A stretch of 64,000 nt of DNA from Viola odorata (GCA_963691705.1 OY829537.1:37699514-37763513), one strand, 5' to 3'. Counted from the stretch's first letter, positions 11,309-23,349 are shown. Notes: generated from the sequence alone by a model not told the origin. Numbers and translations are program-made.

Positions 11309-12863
11309 TGATGCGTGCTTGTCGAGGGCACGATCAAACAAATATTAAAGACCTGCTATCAAGTGCATAATAAATTATGCATAGTGGTAACAGGGTCGAT
11401 CCACGGTGACTAGAGCAAGACTCTAACTTTCATGCATGACAAAGACAAACAGACCAAGACAACAACAAAAAAGGGGGGAAGTTGGTTGGCTAACAAGTTA
11501 ACCAAGAGGGATAAGAGCTAGCAAGTTAACTAATAAAAATAGTAATCTACGGCTAGACATGCAAACATAAATCAAGGGCACGACATGCAAACAGAATGAT
11601 AAATAAAGACATGAAAGTAGATAAGAAAGATTCCTAGCAAAGGTTTTTCTCGGGCTGCGTCGAGGGCATGAAAATATCTATGACCTCGAGGGCTAGATAA
11701 TCATCGGCACAGAGATATTCTAGACTCATGTACAAACCTACTAAAGGGACCGCATTTCCACACCGCATCCCCTGCTTACCTTCTTAGATGAAAGTCACCC
11801 CCCGTTTCCACATATGAGGTGACCTTGACGTTCAGCCGCCCTCCCAGCTACCTCTCTTGTCATCAAAAGGTAGCCTTGAGACTTCGACCTGTCATGGGCA
11901 CGAAGTAGGGAAGCTAAATTCAGAACGCCCATGAAGAAGAGGTAAGACAGATCTAAGGCGCGACAGCTCGGCTTGTCAGACCCGTATCACATACCCTAGA
12001 TAACCGTTTACCCCTAGGTGAGACCTCTCGCGCTGCCTCCCCTAGGTGTCTGCTAAAATTCCAGGGCTTCGCGTCAGGTATAACCCTGGAATATGACGTT
12101 ACTCATGCAGAAATACTAACAAGTGATCAAGCTCTTAACATTTCTAGACAAGCATGGAATTAAATCGGTAAATAATTATGTGTAACCAGAGAATATATTA
12201 AGCATGCATTAGACCTCTTAACTAAACCTTGCAACCTCCAAATCACCTTTGCTAAGAACAAGACAAATCAACTACTCATGCTGGAAAATACACAAATCTA
12301 GATCTAGAAAGCGAAATAAGTAAAGAAGAGATAAAGGAGAAAACTAGTAAATATTACCGGCCGGAGCAAAGCTCCAGTTTATGTACAAGGCTGCTGGAAA
12401 TGTTCTGGTCCACCTCCTCTAAAAGGAGGAGGGGAGAAAACTGAAGAGAAGCACACAAAAAGATTTACTATGAATATGTGGTAGGTGTTCCTCTCTAAAC
12501 CCTAAAAACTAGTCTTATATAGGCCCTCATCCCATAAGAAGACAAATTCCAGCTAAGGGATTACAAAAAGACAAATTCCAGCTAAGGGGAGAGAGTGACA
12601 GCATATGGAGTGTGCTGGAATATTCTGGGATCTTCTAGAAATGCAAGGAATCCGGTGAGAATCTTTGGAGTTTCGTCTCTTTGACTTTGCAGAGATATCG
12701 CGGGCTACAGACTGCTCACTGGTCTGTTTAGCTTTCGAGGGCTCGACGCCACTCTGGTCTTCTAGGGTATGACGACCAAAGAGAATATTCTTGGGGATCT
12801 GCATGGAATCTTCTGGAAGACATTAGAGGTGACACGTGGGAGCACGGCAACGAGGACACGTGG
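11309..12863 (-). repeat. LARD-F 3' LTR
   Basis: On the plus strand it runs from TGATGCGTGC to GAGGACACGTGG and aligns along its whole length with 14882-16437. A TATA-like TATATAAG lies on minus at 12514-12521. It holds the shared Athila-LTR block (GAATATATTAAGCATGCATT) near 12190-12210. Confidence 0.85.
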
Positions 12864-14860
12864 AAATAACGCTTTTGGTTTGTCTAGGGCTCGATGATGG
12901 AAACCACGGTAAGGCCTCTATGTCATTCTGCTCTTCTAGGCCTTGAAACTAGAAATCCTCAGAATTACTCCAAAAATGCTTCTTTTCGATCTTTTCCTTC
13001 TTTTCGTATTGATCTGCAATAAACATAGTAATAAGGGTCAAATGGCATAATCAAGCCCCCAAAAGGGCTAGAAAAGAAGGTAAAATCATGACCATGAAAT
13101 GTGCTACCAAACATCCCCACACTGCCCCAATGCTCGCCCTCGAGCATTAACAAAACTGAAAATCACCCCAAGAAATAGACAAACATAATTAATCGACACA
13201 TGAGCATAAACCGGCACCGAGCTAGACTTCGCACATACTTATCTTCACCTAGAAGACACCTGCATCAAATCAGAAGGGTAACGACCCCAAAGATCAAACT
13301 TTCCCATATCAAGCCCTTAATTAGCAGTCCTCACCAGATACGTGTTTACACTCACTCTCGCAAGCAAGGCTAAGTGTTTACGCTCAAAACTAAATGCACA
13401 TAACACAGCACAAAATCAAACTTGCATGTCAATCCGAGTACTGTAGAACACAGGCATGGGCAATCAACAATTGGAAAAACAACGCATCAGCAAAAAGAAA
13501 GAAAAGGCATGGAATGAGCTAGAAATGTGGAAGAGAGAAGCAGGAGATGAACAGAAGAGAAATGAGGGGAGAAAAGAAGGAAAGAAAAGAAAGGACCAGG
13601 TAGAACCTGGTTGGATTCCTTGGCTTAGAAAAAGGCGAAGTGGCGAGGCAGCTTTCATCGAGGGCACGATGATGATTCGGGGGCTAGACAGAGGTCTTCT
13701 TTCGGGGGCAGGAAAATCTTCTTGTTGAGGTTTTGGATGTGGATACTCTTTTTGTTCGCTTAATGCCCCCCTCCTTTTATTTTGAGTTTTAAATGTTTTT
13801 TTTTTTTAAAGGAGATAGGAGAGGGGGCATGAACCAGCTACAAAATCTTGATTCTTCCAGGGCATGAAACTCTTGATTTTGCCCTTGATCTACTTCCAAA
13901 ATCGATGGTGACTTCTTTTTCGCTTCCCCACACTTGAAACTTTCTGGGCGCTCGATTTCTCTGAATGATCTAAGGCTCACAACGTTTTGAGAAATTTTTT
14001 TGATTTTCTAGTTTTTCTTGCCCTAGATCTCTCTGCTCTGAAGTCTTTTGCTTTTGTCTGCTTCCCCACACTTGAACTTGTCTGCGCACTTTAGGTGTCT
14101 AGCCCTCGACGTTACCCTCAATAATCGCTACCTCACCTGCCAAGGAAAAAGATCAAGAAAAGACGAATGGTCAGGAAAAAATATGAAAAGAGGGGGAATG
14201 TTGGGGGCTAGAAAAGAAAAGAGAGAGAGACGGGAGAAGAGAAAGAAAGAGACGTTGATGCGAAGTTTTCTGTCATATCTAAGCTTTCCCATGTCCTAAC
14301 AATGACTATACCCAGGGATATCATGCAAGATCAACCAGTGCCTAGCTAAAGTATCCTAATAACACAAGAAAAGAAATAGGCATGGAAGCTCAAGTGCTCA
14401 CAGGGTGCTTTTGTGACTACTGATGTCGAGGCCTAGATATGGATATAAGGTTCAGTAGGTAAAAATGGGAATAGCTAGGTCTAGACAAGGTGCTGGTGGT
14501 TCATACTTGTGCAAAATGTGATCAAACGTGTGTCTATTCACAAAGGTTTTTGAAAACTAGGCAGTGGCAAAATTTAGCAAAGGATATAATCCAAAAAAAA
14601 ATTACCCAAATTAAACACAAACACAAAAGTGTCCCTTCCCCACACTTTAAGCAACGCATTGCCCTCAATGCGAAGAAGGGACTCAAACAAGGGCATACGA
14701 AAATAAAACAGAAAAAGAAAAGCCGGAAGGAAAAGGAAAGAGGAAAGAAATATGGGTTGCCTCCCACGAAGCGCCTTAGTTATCGTCGAGGACACGACGT
14801 TGGCTGTCCGATCTAGATATCCTGGTCATACAAACAAAAGAAAGAAATCAGTACCACTAA
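12864..14860 (-). other. LARD-F interior, non-coding
   Basis: Purine-rich and low-complexity stretches (13500-13600, 14200-14260, 14680-14750) lie among short frames with no recognised homology. No gag, protease, RT or integrase motif is seen on either strand. The only trace of coding origin is the truncated gag start next to the PBS. Confidence 0.7.
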
Positions 14861-14878
14861 TCCCCGGCAACGGCGCCA
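14861..14878 (-). promoter_or_regulatory. LARD-F primer binding site
   Basis: On minus it reads TGGCGCCGTTGCCGGGGA, three bases from the end of the 5' LTR. It is the tRNA-complementary start site for minus-strand cDNA. The identical motif is found next to the Athila-like LTR at 36947. Confidence 0.9.
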
Positions 14879-14881
14879 TTT

Positions 14882-16437
14882 TGATGCGTGCTTGTCGAGG
14901 GCACGATCAAACAAATATTAAAGACCTGATATCCAGTGCATAATAAATTATGCATAGTGGTAACAGGTTCGATCCACGGAGACTAGGGCAAGACTCTAAC
15001 TTTCATGCATGACAAAGACAAACAGACCAAGACAACAACAAAAAAGGGGGGGAAGTTGGTTGGCTAACAAGTTAACCAAGAGACATAAGAGCTAACAAGT
15101 TAACTAATAAAAATAGTAATCTAGGGCTAGACATGCAAACATAAATCATGGGCACGACATGCAAACAGAATGATAAATAAAGACATGAAAGCAGATAAGA
15201 AAGATTCCTAGCAAAGGTTTTTCTCGGGCTGCGTCGAGGGCATGAAAATATCTATGACCTCGAGGGCTAGATAATCATCGGCACAGAGATATTCTAGACT
15301 CATGTACAGACCTGCTATAGGGACCGCGTTTCCACACCGCATCCCCTGCTTACCTTCTTAGATAAAAGTCACCCCCCGTTTCCACATATGAGGTGACCTT
15401 GACGTTCAGCCGTCCTCCCAGCTACCTCTCTTGTCATCAAAAGGCAGCCTTGACACTTTGACCTGTCATGGGCATGAAGTAGGGAAGCTAAATTCAGAAC
15501 GCCCATGAAGGGGAGATAAGACAGATCTAGGGCGCGACAGCTCGGCTTGTCAGACCCGTATCACATACCCTAGATAATTGTTTACCCCTAGGTGAGACCT
15601 CTCGCGCTGCCTCCCCTAGGTGTCTGCTAAAATTCCAGGGCTTCGCGTCAGGTATAACCCTGGAATATGACGTTACTCATGTAGAAATACTAAAAGGTGA
15701 TCAAGCTCTTAACATTTCTAGACAAGCATGGAATTAAATCGGTAAATAATTATGTGCAACCAGAGAATATATTAAGCATGCATTAGACCTCTTAACTAAA
15801 CCTTGCAACCTCCAAATCACCTTTGCTAAGAACAAGACAAATCAACTACTCATGCTGGAAAATACACAAATCTAGATCTAGAAAGCGAAATAAGTAAAGA
15901 AGAGATAAAGGAGAAAACTAGTAAATATTACCGGCCGGAGCAAAGCTCCAGTTTATGTACAAGGCTGCTAGAAATGTTCTGGTCCACCTCCTCTAAAAGG
16001 AGGAGGGGAGAAAACTGAAGAGAAGCACACAAAAAGATTTACTATGAATATGTGGTAGGTGTTCCTCTCTAAACCCTAAAAACTAGTCTTATATAGGCCC
16101 TCATCCCATAAGAAAACAAATTCCTGCTAAGGGATTACAAAAAGACAAATTCCAGCTAAGGGGAGAGAGTGACAGCATATGGAGCGTGCTGGAATATTCT
16201 AGGATCTTCTAGAAATGTAAGGAATCCCGTGAGAATCTTTGGAGATTCGTCTCTTTGGCTTTGCAGAGATATCGCTGGTTACAGACTGCTCACTGGTCTG
16301 TTTAGCTTTCGATGGCTCGACGCCACTCTGGTCTTCTAGGGCATGACGACCAAAGAGAATATTCTTGGGGATCTGCACGGAATCTTCTAGAAGACATTAG
16401 AGGTGACACGTGGGAGCACAACAACGAGGACACGTGG
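14882..16437 (-). repeat. LARD-F 5' LTR
   Basis: Full-length partner of 11309-12863. The TATA-like TATATAAG on minus lies at 16088-16095. The PBS follows directly on its left. The right end borders Ret-A gag, where a few gag codons are missing or replaced. Confidence 0.85.
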
Positions 16438-17497
16438 GAGCTCGGTGATGGGGACCGCGGTACTGAACCGGCTCCAAAACTTAGACTCCAGCTGCGAGAA
16501 GCTGTTAATGGATTTTGTTGGAAGACCCTCAAACCAGAGGCGTGCAACTCCTGCCAATGTCATGACAAATATTTGGCACAAAGCTGCATCACTATGTGTT
16601 TGGAATTGCACGAAGTCTTTCACCTTGTTAAGGTGGGAAATGGGATCTTTGGTGCCATTGTAAGACTCCATAGGGAGCTTCACATGTCGACTGACCCTGT
16701 GATGCCTTATGCGGTGACTGAAGGGGTGGCCTAAGGTGTCATCCAGGATTTTGCGAGTGTTGCGAGACCGTGACATTTCTAAGTGACGCCTGCGATTCTG
16801 CAGCTCGGGAGTATGATGACGCCTAGGAGATCGGCTACGACTCCTTGGCGAACGAGTTCGGTATCTTCAGCTACTCGATCTCTCACTGCGCTCGGGAGAT
16901 ACGTCTCTATCCATTTGCTCCCGCTGACCGTCCCAACGATCTTTGTACTTGTCGAGTCGTCGCTCCCCTTGAGAGACGAGGAATTTGTATCGCGTGCGTA
17001 ACGTAAGGCTTTATTTGTCCATGAGCGAGTTGCACAAAGCTGGCTGGTGTGGTTATCGCGGGCAAGGTCAACGAAATGTTTCTGTGTTGCGGAGGCGATA
17101 AGGGTCGTTCGGTGACAATAGATGATGTAAAAATAGCCTGGGAAGGAACACTCGACCCAGAAACATCAGGCGTAATTCTTGCAGCAAGCTCGGTCAAGTA
17201 ATCCAACCGAGAACGAAGGGCAGACATTTCACTCGCGAGGGGGTTGTTTACACTATCCAGCATGAATCCCCTCGGAGGAGGAGTGGAGAAGCTGGGTCCC
17301 GCCATCTAGGATAAAGGGATGTTTATCTGGGAAGAAGGCGTTCCTCCTATTGGTCTAAAAGAGAGATCTGAAGATTCTGGAGTAATCTCCTGCATCACGG
17401 TAGAGACTTCAGCAGTGGCAAAAGGAAAAAGTTGTCAGGTAATCGCAAAAGGAATGCTAGAGGACGGAGGTTGTGTGGACTCCGAATCAGAAGCCAT
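16438..17497 (-). pseudogene. Ret-A gag, N-terminal half
   Basis: It starts with ATG near 17497 (MASDSES, compare MASESDP in Ret-B) and runs leftward with frame breaks. It includes a Ser/Pro-rich region (16907-17305) and the gag core with ESYNGTKDPISHLNKVKDF and LCQIFVMTLAGVARLWFEGL (16387-16776). The frame is cut at the PI of FSTAVPI by LARD-F. Gag forms the virus-like particle that packages element RNA. An arginine/serine-rich stretch, clear in Ret-B, is scrambled here. Confidence 0.85.
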
Positions 17498-17562
17498 GAT
17501 CCTTCCGATCTTCCAAGAAAGACAGAGCTTGGCTATTAAGGACGCTCACTTAATAAACCAAA

Positions 17563-17581
17563 GCTCTCAGCGAAAGCACCA
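17563..17581 (-). promoter_or_regulatory. Ret-A primer binding site
   Basis: On minus TGGTGCTTTCGCTGAGAGC follows the LTR end (TTATCA) by a few bases. The Ret-B equivalent has TGCTTTCATTGAGAG but lacks the leading TGG. Confidence 0.75.
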
Positions 17582-17584
17582 CTT

Positions 17585-18071
17585 TGATAAGATTCGGACT
17601 TCTGGAGAATCGGGGGTGAGGATTATAGCCGCTCAGAGTTACTGTAGTCGCCGTTGGGAATACCTGCAAAGCGCCGGAGGGAGGGCTCCGGCGTAAACAC
17701 TCCGATGCTTAAGTTAGTAAGGTTGTTCCAAAAATGGTTGAGGTTCCAGTAGCGATCATAGACTTACCTCTCAACTTGAATGACGGGCTATTTATAGGCG
17801 CCGAGGAGGGCATTACCTCTAGGGGGTAGGCGTTATCTAGGAAAGATAATGCCTAGAGTGACGTCATGGCTGACCTGGGATGGGATAACGCTGTGCGTGT
17901 GGGTGGATGACGCGTGAGACCCCTCCCCCACTGATGTCGACCATCCCAGGGTTCCTCGCTGGATAAAGGGCGGCAACCTTGGCGGTAGACACCTGATAGG
18001 GGCTATAGTGTTTCGACCTTAATGCTGAGGTAGGGACGAAAATGCCCCTAGAATTGCCTCTATTGTTATCA
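17585..18071 (-). repeat. Ret-A 5' LTR
   Basis: On minus it starts TGATAACAAT and ends CTTATCA, like the Ret-B LTRs (TGATAACAATTCACC ... TTATTATCA). The middle is clearly diverged from Ret-B, so these are separate subfamilies or old relatives. The TATA-like motif TATAAATA is on minus at 17789-17796. Confidence 0.85.
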
Positions 18072-18731
18072 TCAAGGATGGATTTCGATGCGGAAATAAT
18101 GAAATCGACGAGTACGAGCTTAGACCACTCAGCTAACCTGTGCTAAGAACCCTAATCAAGGATCTTGTATCGAGTTCCTAGGACTAGACTCAATAATTGT
18201 GAGAATCACACTAAGAGAAACGAAACAATGGGGTTACAATTTCTATTTTACTTATCGACGACTTGAGTATTGCAGACTTGAGAAGGAACAAGGTTCAAGC
18301 ACATGAACAATTGGGTAGACATTTGAAAGAACAAAGTCTTAATTTTATCAAAATAACAACCAACCTTATAATGAAGTTAAGCGGCTGCTTATATAGTGTT
18401 TTACAACCAACCCTAATAGAAATAGAAGTAGGAGTTCTAATTAAGGAAAAAGATATAATTAAATAATTAATTAAATAAAGTAATTAACTAATTAATTAAA
18501 ACAAATAAATTAAATCAGCATTGGACAAGGAGTCCTCGCGCCGCAAGGACTCGAGAGCCGCGCACCCAGATTAGGGTTTGCTCCCCCCTCCGTACCCCGG
18601 ATTAGGGTTTGGGCTATCTTTCAAACGCCTTAGGCTTTTCTGAAGAAACTTGGGCTCATACTCCTTGACATGTTGCAGTACATGTCGAACTCGATTCATT
18701 GATGAAAATGCTCCATCTACGCATCGATCTG
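18072..18731. other. Unassigned AT-rich stretch
   Basis: Between the Ret-A LTR and the chromovirus remnant. It is AT-rich, with TAATTAA runs at 18455-18510. It may contain the 3' untranslated part or a decayed 3' LTR of the chromovirus to its right, but no border is visible. Confidence 0.4.
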
Positions 18732-19673
18732 CTACCTAGTAGAATCACCATCGTACGATGTGATAGTTAGTACGTTGACCGCGCATGGGACCTTCTCTCG
18801 AAGTGTAGCCTCCTCAAGTGTCATCTCGCACTCCAGCTCCTTGTGAATGAGGGATGAAAACTTATCTTGAAGCTTTCTAGCTCTCGCACACATCATTGGA
18901 CCAGTAGGTGGTAAAGGCACATTGATGCGTGGATTCGCATCAAACGCTTTGTTGAAATCCAGTAGTACCAGTACTGGTGTTCGCTTGAGACATTCCTTAA
19001 GCTCCCAGAAAGCCATTTCCTGCCTCTCCCCCCATTAAAATGGGGCATTATTCTTGGTGAGTTAGTTGAGAGGGGCGGCTATTGTGGAGAAATTTGGTAC
19101 GAAGCGCCGATAGAAGCTAGCCAGACTATGGAATGACTTGACTTCACTGGCGTTCTTCAGACATGGACATTCCCGGATGGCGTTCACCTTTTCCTCGTCC
19201 ACCTAAACACCATCTATGCTCACAACAAAACCAATAAAATGGACTCGATCTAGAAAAAATTCACATTTAATAAGTTTAGCAAATAATTGGTTAGTCCGTA
19301 ATGTGTAAAGTATGGTGCGCAAATGTGTAATATGTGCATCAACAAATGGACTATAAATGAGTATGTCATCAAAGTATACTATGACATACTTCCCGATAAA
19401 GTCCCGCAAGAGATGATTCATCAACCTCATAAAAGTTATAGGGGCGTTAGATAATCCGAACGATATTACAATCCACTCGTACAAATTGTTCTTCATTTTG
19501 AAGTTAGTCTTCCACTCGTCCCCTTCATGCATCCGGATTTGATGGTAACTTATGAGATCAATCTTGGAATAAATCTTGCCCCCACTTAACTCATCAAGCA
19601 TGACGTCAAGTCTGAGTATCAGGTGGTCGTATCTCACAGTAATCTTATTGATGGCTCGAAAGTTAACGCACAT
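18732..19673 (-). pseudogene. Chromovirus-like RT joined to a pol C-terminal tail (internal deletion)
   Basis: RT is at 19203-19673: [32 protein letters not shown] and YFDDILIYS with the catalytic Y-F-D-D, of the Reina/Tekay type. Downstream, with stop codons near 19200 and 19040, comes the start of the next domain (FWELKECLKRTPVLVLLDFN). It then jumps near 18930 straight into a tail NVPLPPTGPMMCARARKLQDK, which is normally far downstream, beyond integrase. RNase H and integrase have therefore been deleted. A second tail of the same kind lies alone at 24576-24782. Confidence 0.8.
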
Positions 19674-19834
19674 CCATCAAGAACCATTCTTATTCGGTAC
19701 AAGCAATACCGGTACCGCACAGGGGATATACTTTCCCAGATGAATCCTTTACTCATCAATTCATCCACCTGTCATTGAAGTTTTTTGGTCTCTTCTGGGT
19801 TACACCGGTAGGTTGGCTTATTCGGTAAGGTCGA

Positions 19835-20750
19835 TCACGTTATCAAGTCAATCTTGTGTTCTATTCCACGGATGGGTGGGAGACCAATAGGCATCTCGTC
19901 GGGGAACACATCCTCGTATTCCTTCAAAATGGAGATTAACGGGTGGGGTAGAGAAGAGGGGAGGTTAGTAGCCACATTTAAACAATGTGCCTTGTACCGA
20001 AGTACTAGACACACTTTGTTACCAAAAAGAGCATGCCTCACATCCTTTCCTCTCGACAAAATGCTCACCAATTTTGGCTATCTACCATGCTCGTTATTTT
20101 CATGGTGTGTATTATCGTCACTATTGACTTTCTTCTCTCTTTTCTTTTCTTTTTCACTCTTACTCTCACTCATCGTACTATGCCTACTTTTTTTATGGTG
20201 TGTGTTCTCTCAATTCATATTTTTTACTCCGCTCTGTTCTCTTAATTATCTTAATAACTGGAACTCACCACTTACTTTTTTCATGTGGCGTTGGTCCTCT
20301 CAGATTTATGCCGAAGATAGAGGCGGAATGTTGTATTTCTTACCGGCATGAGTGAGATGAATCTTGTTGGTCCATCCATCATGGGTAACATACTGGTCAA
20401 ACTGCCACAGTCAGCCGAGGTAGAGATGGCTCGCATCCTTCAGTATGACATCACATAACTTGTTGTCCTTGTACCCGCTCCTTTACCTTCACTTCATCGT
20501 CATCATTGAACCAATGTAAGGAGTATGGTTTAGGATGCGGTAAGGTTGGTAAATTCAATTTTTGGACCAAAAGATGGCTTGCCGCATCCACAACGCTTCC
20601 GTTATCTACAATCAATGAAGCGACCTTACCGTTGATCTCACATCGAGAATGGAACAAGTTTTCCCTATGTTCATCGCAATCGGCCCCAGCTTTGGCTTGG
20701 GCATTCATACTCCTTCTTACTACCAAAGTCATCATCGTGGCTGGGATCAC
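19835..20750 (-). pseudogene. Chromovirus-like protease and linker
   Basis: At 20451-20750 the segment ENLFHSRCEINGKVASLIVD followed by NGS and LVQKLNLPTLPHPKPYSLHW is the protease region of Reina/Tekay-type chromoviruses, with the active site reading D-N-G. The linker EYEDVFPDEMPIGLPPIRGI (19835-20071) leads into RT. Stop codons and frame shifts separate the pieces (20072-20450 is out of frame). Confidence 0.75.
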
Positions 20751-20819
20751 CTCTTCCTCACTGCTCCCGGTATCATCTTCCTCATCTCTGTTGTCATCAT
20801 CAGGTTGTTCTTCCTCACT

Positions 20820-22060
20820 CTAAGTTTCATAGGCTCTATCTCTAAGGATGATCACATGTCGATTAGGGCATTTCGATGATATGTGCCCTCTCCCATGATA
20901 TTTAAACACATTCAATTTTTGAGGAGAACCTTCTAGGTGGGCTAGGGGTATTGGTAGTGGGGTTACCGGTATGACTCGGTTGTCTTGGTGGAGGATTGGT
21001 AGGGTTGCTTTTGTGGTATGGTGTATATGATTTTGGGTTAGGAGCTCCGGGTTTGGAAGGTGGGGCATATTTTGGGTCCTTTTGGTGGGGTTGATTATGT
21101 AGATAGGGCTTCCATGGTGGTATGACTGATGAGGGAAAGGTTTGGGAAGTGTTTCGGTTGGGCATAGATTTCCTCTTGGTAGCCTCATGAGCTTCTACCT
21201 TCAACGCGTAATGGAGCATCTGTTGTATACTGTCGAATTACTTCAACTCAAGCTTATATCGGATCTTTTTGTTCAGTCCCTTCAGGAACCTTGCCATGGT
21301 GATATCCTCTTCCTTTTGGGTATTGATCTTGGTAAGAAGGGACACAGGCTCATTATTGTAATCTCCTAACGATAAGGTTCCTTATTTCAGACCTTTTAGT
21401 TTATTTCGCAAATCCCATTTGTAAGATGAAGGAACAAATCTTTCCCGCATCACGTGCTTCATCTCTTCCCATGTCCCGACGGCTCCGATATCTCCCTGAT
21501 CCCTGCACATCTTATCCCACCAACTAACGGCAGAGCCTTCAAACCCCATTGTCACTAGCTTGATTTTCTTGCTATCAGAATATTGATGATAATTAAGTAT
21601 CTTATAGATCTTTCCTTCGCAATAAAGGTAATTGGTTGGATCAATAGTACCCTCAAAGGTCGCGATCTGAACTTTAATACTACTTAGATTATCATCAACT
21701 CGATGTTCTTATTGTTGTACAAACAACTCAACAAATCAGGGCGCTGAACCTCGCTGTCTTCTTCCCCGGTTGTGTCTGGTTGGTCCCTCGAAATCATTGT
21801 TAGCCTCCTCATGCACACCATCGTAAAACTCGTGCTATTGGTATGGGGTAGTACGGGCATGGTAGTGGGGATGACTTCATTGTTTTGCTTGCTTGAACTT
21901 CCAGTAGTTACCTGTAGGATGCTAGGGGCTAATGACACTCCAATAAGTGCTTGATAACCAATAGGATACTAACCACGACCTGGGGTGGCATAATGGTGGG
22001 AACTTCTGGGTCTCGGTAGTGGGTTTTCTGATTGTTTTGAGTGAACTTTCCCGGATGGCT
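20820..22060 (-). pseudogene. Chromovirus-like gag
   Basis: Gag pieces run leftward from about 21938. The core near 21400-21600 includes GSAVSWWDKMC and ERFVPSSYKWDL on minus. A proline-rich linker follows (20902-21219), then a decayed zinc knuckle (VFKYHGRGHISSKCPNRHV) in which two of the three cysteines of C-x2-C-x4-H-x4-C are replaced. Frames change at least three times. The zinc-knuckle context matches Reina/Tekay-type gag. Confidence 0.75.
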
Positions 22061-22230
22061 TGAGCTTGGCTATCAAAAATGACAAGGCCTGTGGGATCAC
22101 CCTATTGTCCTGGTCCTGTGGTGAGAGGTTTGACACATTTATGAAGTTTCAGACAGAAACTAGACTCTTTTTACTAGACAAAAAACTCAAGGATGGACAC
22201 ATAACACAAACAAACTCAAGAGCGTCAATC

Positions 22231-22242
22231 GCTCTGCTACCA
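22231..22242 (-). promoter_or_regulatory. Chromovirus primer binding site
   Basis: On minus it is TGGTAGCAGAGC, one change from the initiator-Met type TGGTATCAGAGC. It lies two bases from the LTR end CGTATCA. Confidence 0.7.
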
Positions 22243-22244
22243 CA

Positions 22245-23349
22245 TGATACGCTCTGGCTTAGATTAGATGAACCGTAGTGTATGGAACATTTAGGAGGAT
22301 CTAGCTCAAGAGTTTATTCACACAACAATGAAGGCAAACACGACTCAAGTAAGATGAGAAGAAACGAAAGATGTAGCAGAAATAGGAAATAGGAAAAATA
22401 TGGTGGAAAGGGAAGAGTTTACCGGAAGGGATGATCGGACAGAGCTGGGAAGTGGAAGATGAATACGGTGGATATTAGCACTAAACACACTTAAATCTTG
22501 AAAAACACTTGGATGGAAAATAGTCGGCAATATTTATATATTTCATTCACAATAGATTACAAAGGTTACAAGATTGTTGTGGGAAAGACAAGTAATAAGC
22601 TCACAAAGGAGATTGATTTCCCAATGAGAGTTAGGGAGGAGTATTCTCAACTCAAGCTAACTTTCACAAGGAAAAGGTGAGTTTAGGGTGAAAGGGGAGG
22701 AGTATTCTCACTCTACAATTTTACTCAAAGTCTAAACTAACTATAAAATAAGAGGGGTGACCTATTTATACATGGTTGGCCTTACAAAATAAAGTACATA
22801 ATCTTTTAATCAATTTGGGGAGGTTAACGGTATGCAGATAGAGTACCTATCGGTAAGCCATTAACTCGAGCTTCCGATTGTCCAAAATCTTGCACGCGTG
22901 AAGGTGTTAGGAGTCCAATTATTTATCGGTATCCGGTAGTTTTCCAGTTGGCTTCTGATAGGTATATGTTGGTCTGCAAACACCCTGTCCATTGGAGATT
23001 CCCGGTAATTATCCTATCTCAACAATGTACTTATGCTCGATAACTTCCTCAGAGGTTATCGGTAGCTGGTTACTTATGGAAGGTTGCACATTCCCGATAC
23101 TGTCCCAGTTGTGTTTCCCATTAGGTTCTTGGACCCCGGTATGGTGTTTGATTACTGTTAGACTTTACCATTCGGGTTTGTAGGTAAGCCCTTTTCATTT
23201 TCGTCTCTACCCATTGCGCAAGTTTCTTAGCTTTGCTCTAGGTTATTGGTCCCTATGGCGTTAGGGCCTTGATGCTTGGTATCGATGCATTATCGGTATG
23301 GACATCGATCATCGGGACATTCGCATCATCAGTCATGACCGTATCAGCA
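22245..23349 (-). repeat. Chromovirus 5' LTR (right edge approximate)
   Basis: On plus it starts TGATACGCTC next to the PBS. The block GGGGAGGAGTATTCTC, followed by an AT-rich segment with ATTTATAC, is shared with the LTR-like sequence at 30489-31090. The right edge at GTATCAGCA (23341-23349) is a guess based on a terminal TG on minus. The partner LTR was not found. Confidence 0.55.

Larger units (their letters stand above)
11309..16437 (-). mobile_element. LARD-F: non-autonomous Athila-derived LTR element inserted in Ret-A gag
   Basis: Two direct LTRs of about 1555 bp (11309-12863 and 14882-16437), a few percent diverged by eye, flank a 2-kb interior without retroviral domains. The PBS on minus (14861-14878) is TGGCGCCGTTGCCGGGGA, the type seen in Athila elements, so the 5' LTR is the right-hand one. 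Just after the PBS a gag-like start (TATGACCAGG) appears and quickly ends. It is followed by the sequence GTGGGAGGCAACCC near 14755-14770, which in Athila-like elements tends to follow pol (from memory). This suggests that gag-pol was deleted internally. The LTRs resemble the plus-strand LTR at 31700-33258. The exact outer edge on the right is uncertain by a few bases. Confidence 0.85.
1..18071 (-). mobile_element. Ret-A: Retand-like Ty3/gypsy element (Tat group), 3' end outside window
   Basis: On the minus strand the order is LTR (17585-18071), PBS, gag, protease, RT, RNase H, second RNase H, integrase (ending near 4509), tandem repeats (3721-4395), then reading frames on the opposite (+) strand (1-2806). 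This is the same order as in the complete Ret-B, and the proteins align closely with it. The element is interrupted by a solo LTR (7381-9436) and by LARD-F (11309-16437). It has many frameshifts and a deletion in integrase, so it is a dead copy. The 3' LTR would lie left of base 1. The Tat/Retand assignment rests on the dual RNase H and on the opposite-strand frames downstream of pol. Confidence 0.85.

Noticed and set aside
13456..13728. 90-codon plus-strand frame in the LARD-F interior
   Set aside because: Low-complexity charged sequence from purine-rich DNA, without homology, on the strand opposite to the element's orientation.
18571..18612. Two TTAGGGTTT motifs resembling plant telomere repeat
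   Set aside because: Only two separated copies within unassigned AT-rich DNA; telomeric or interstitial arrays have many tandem units.
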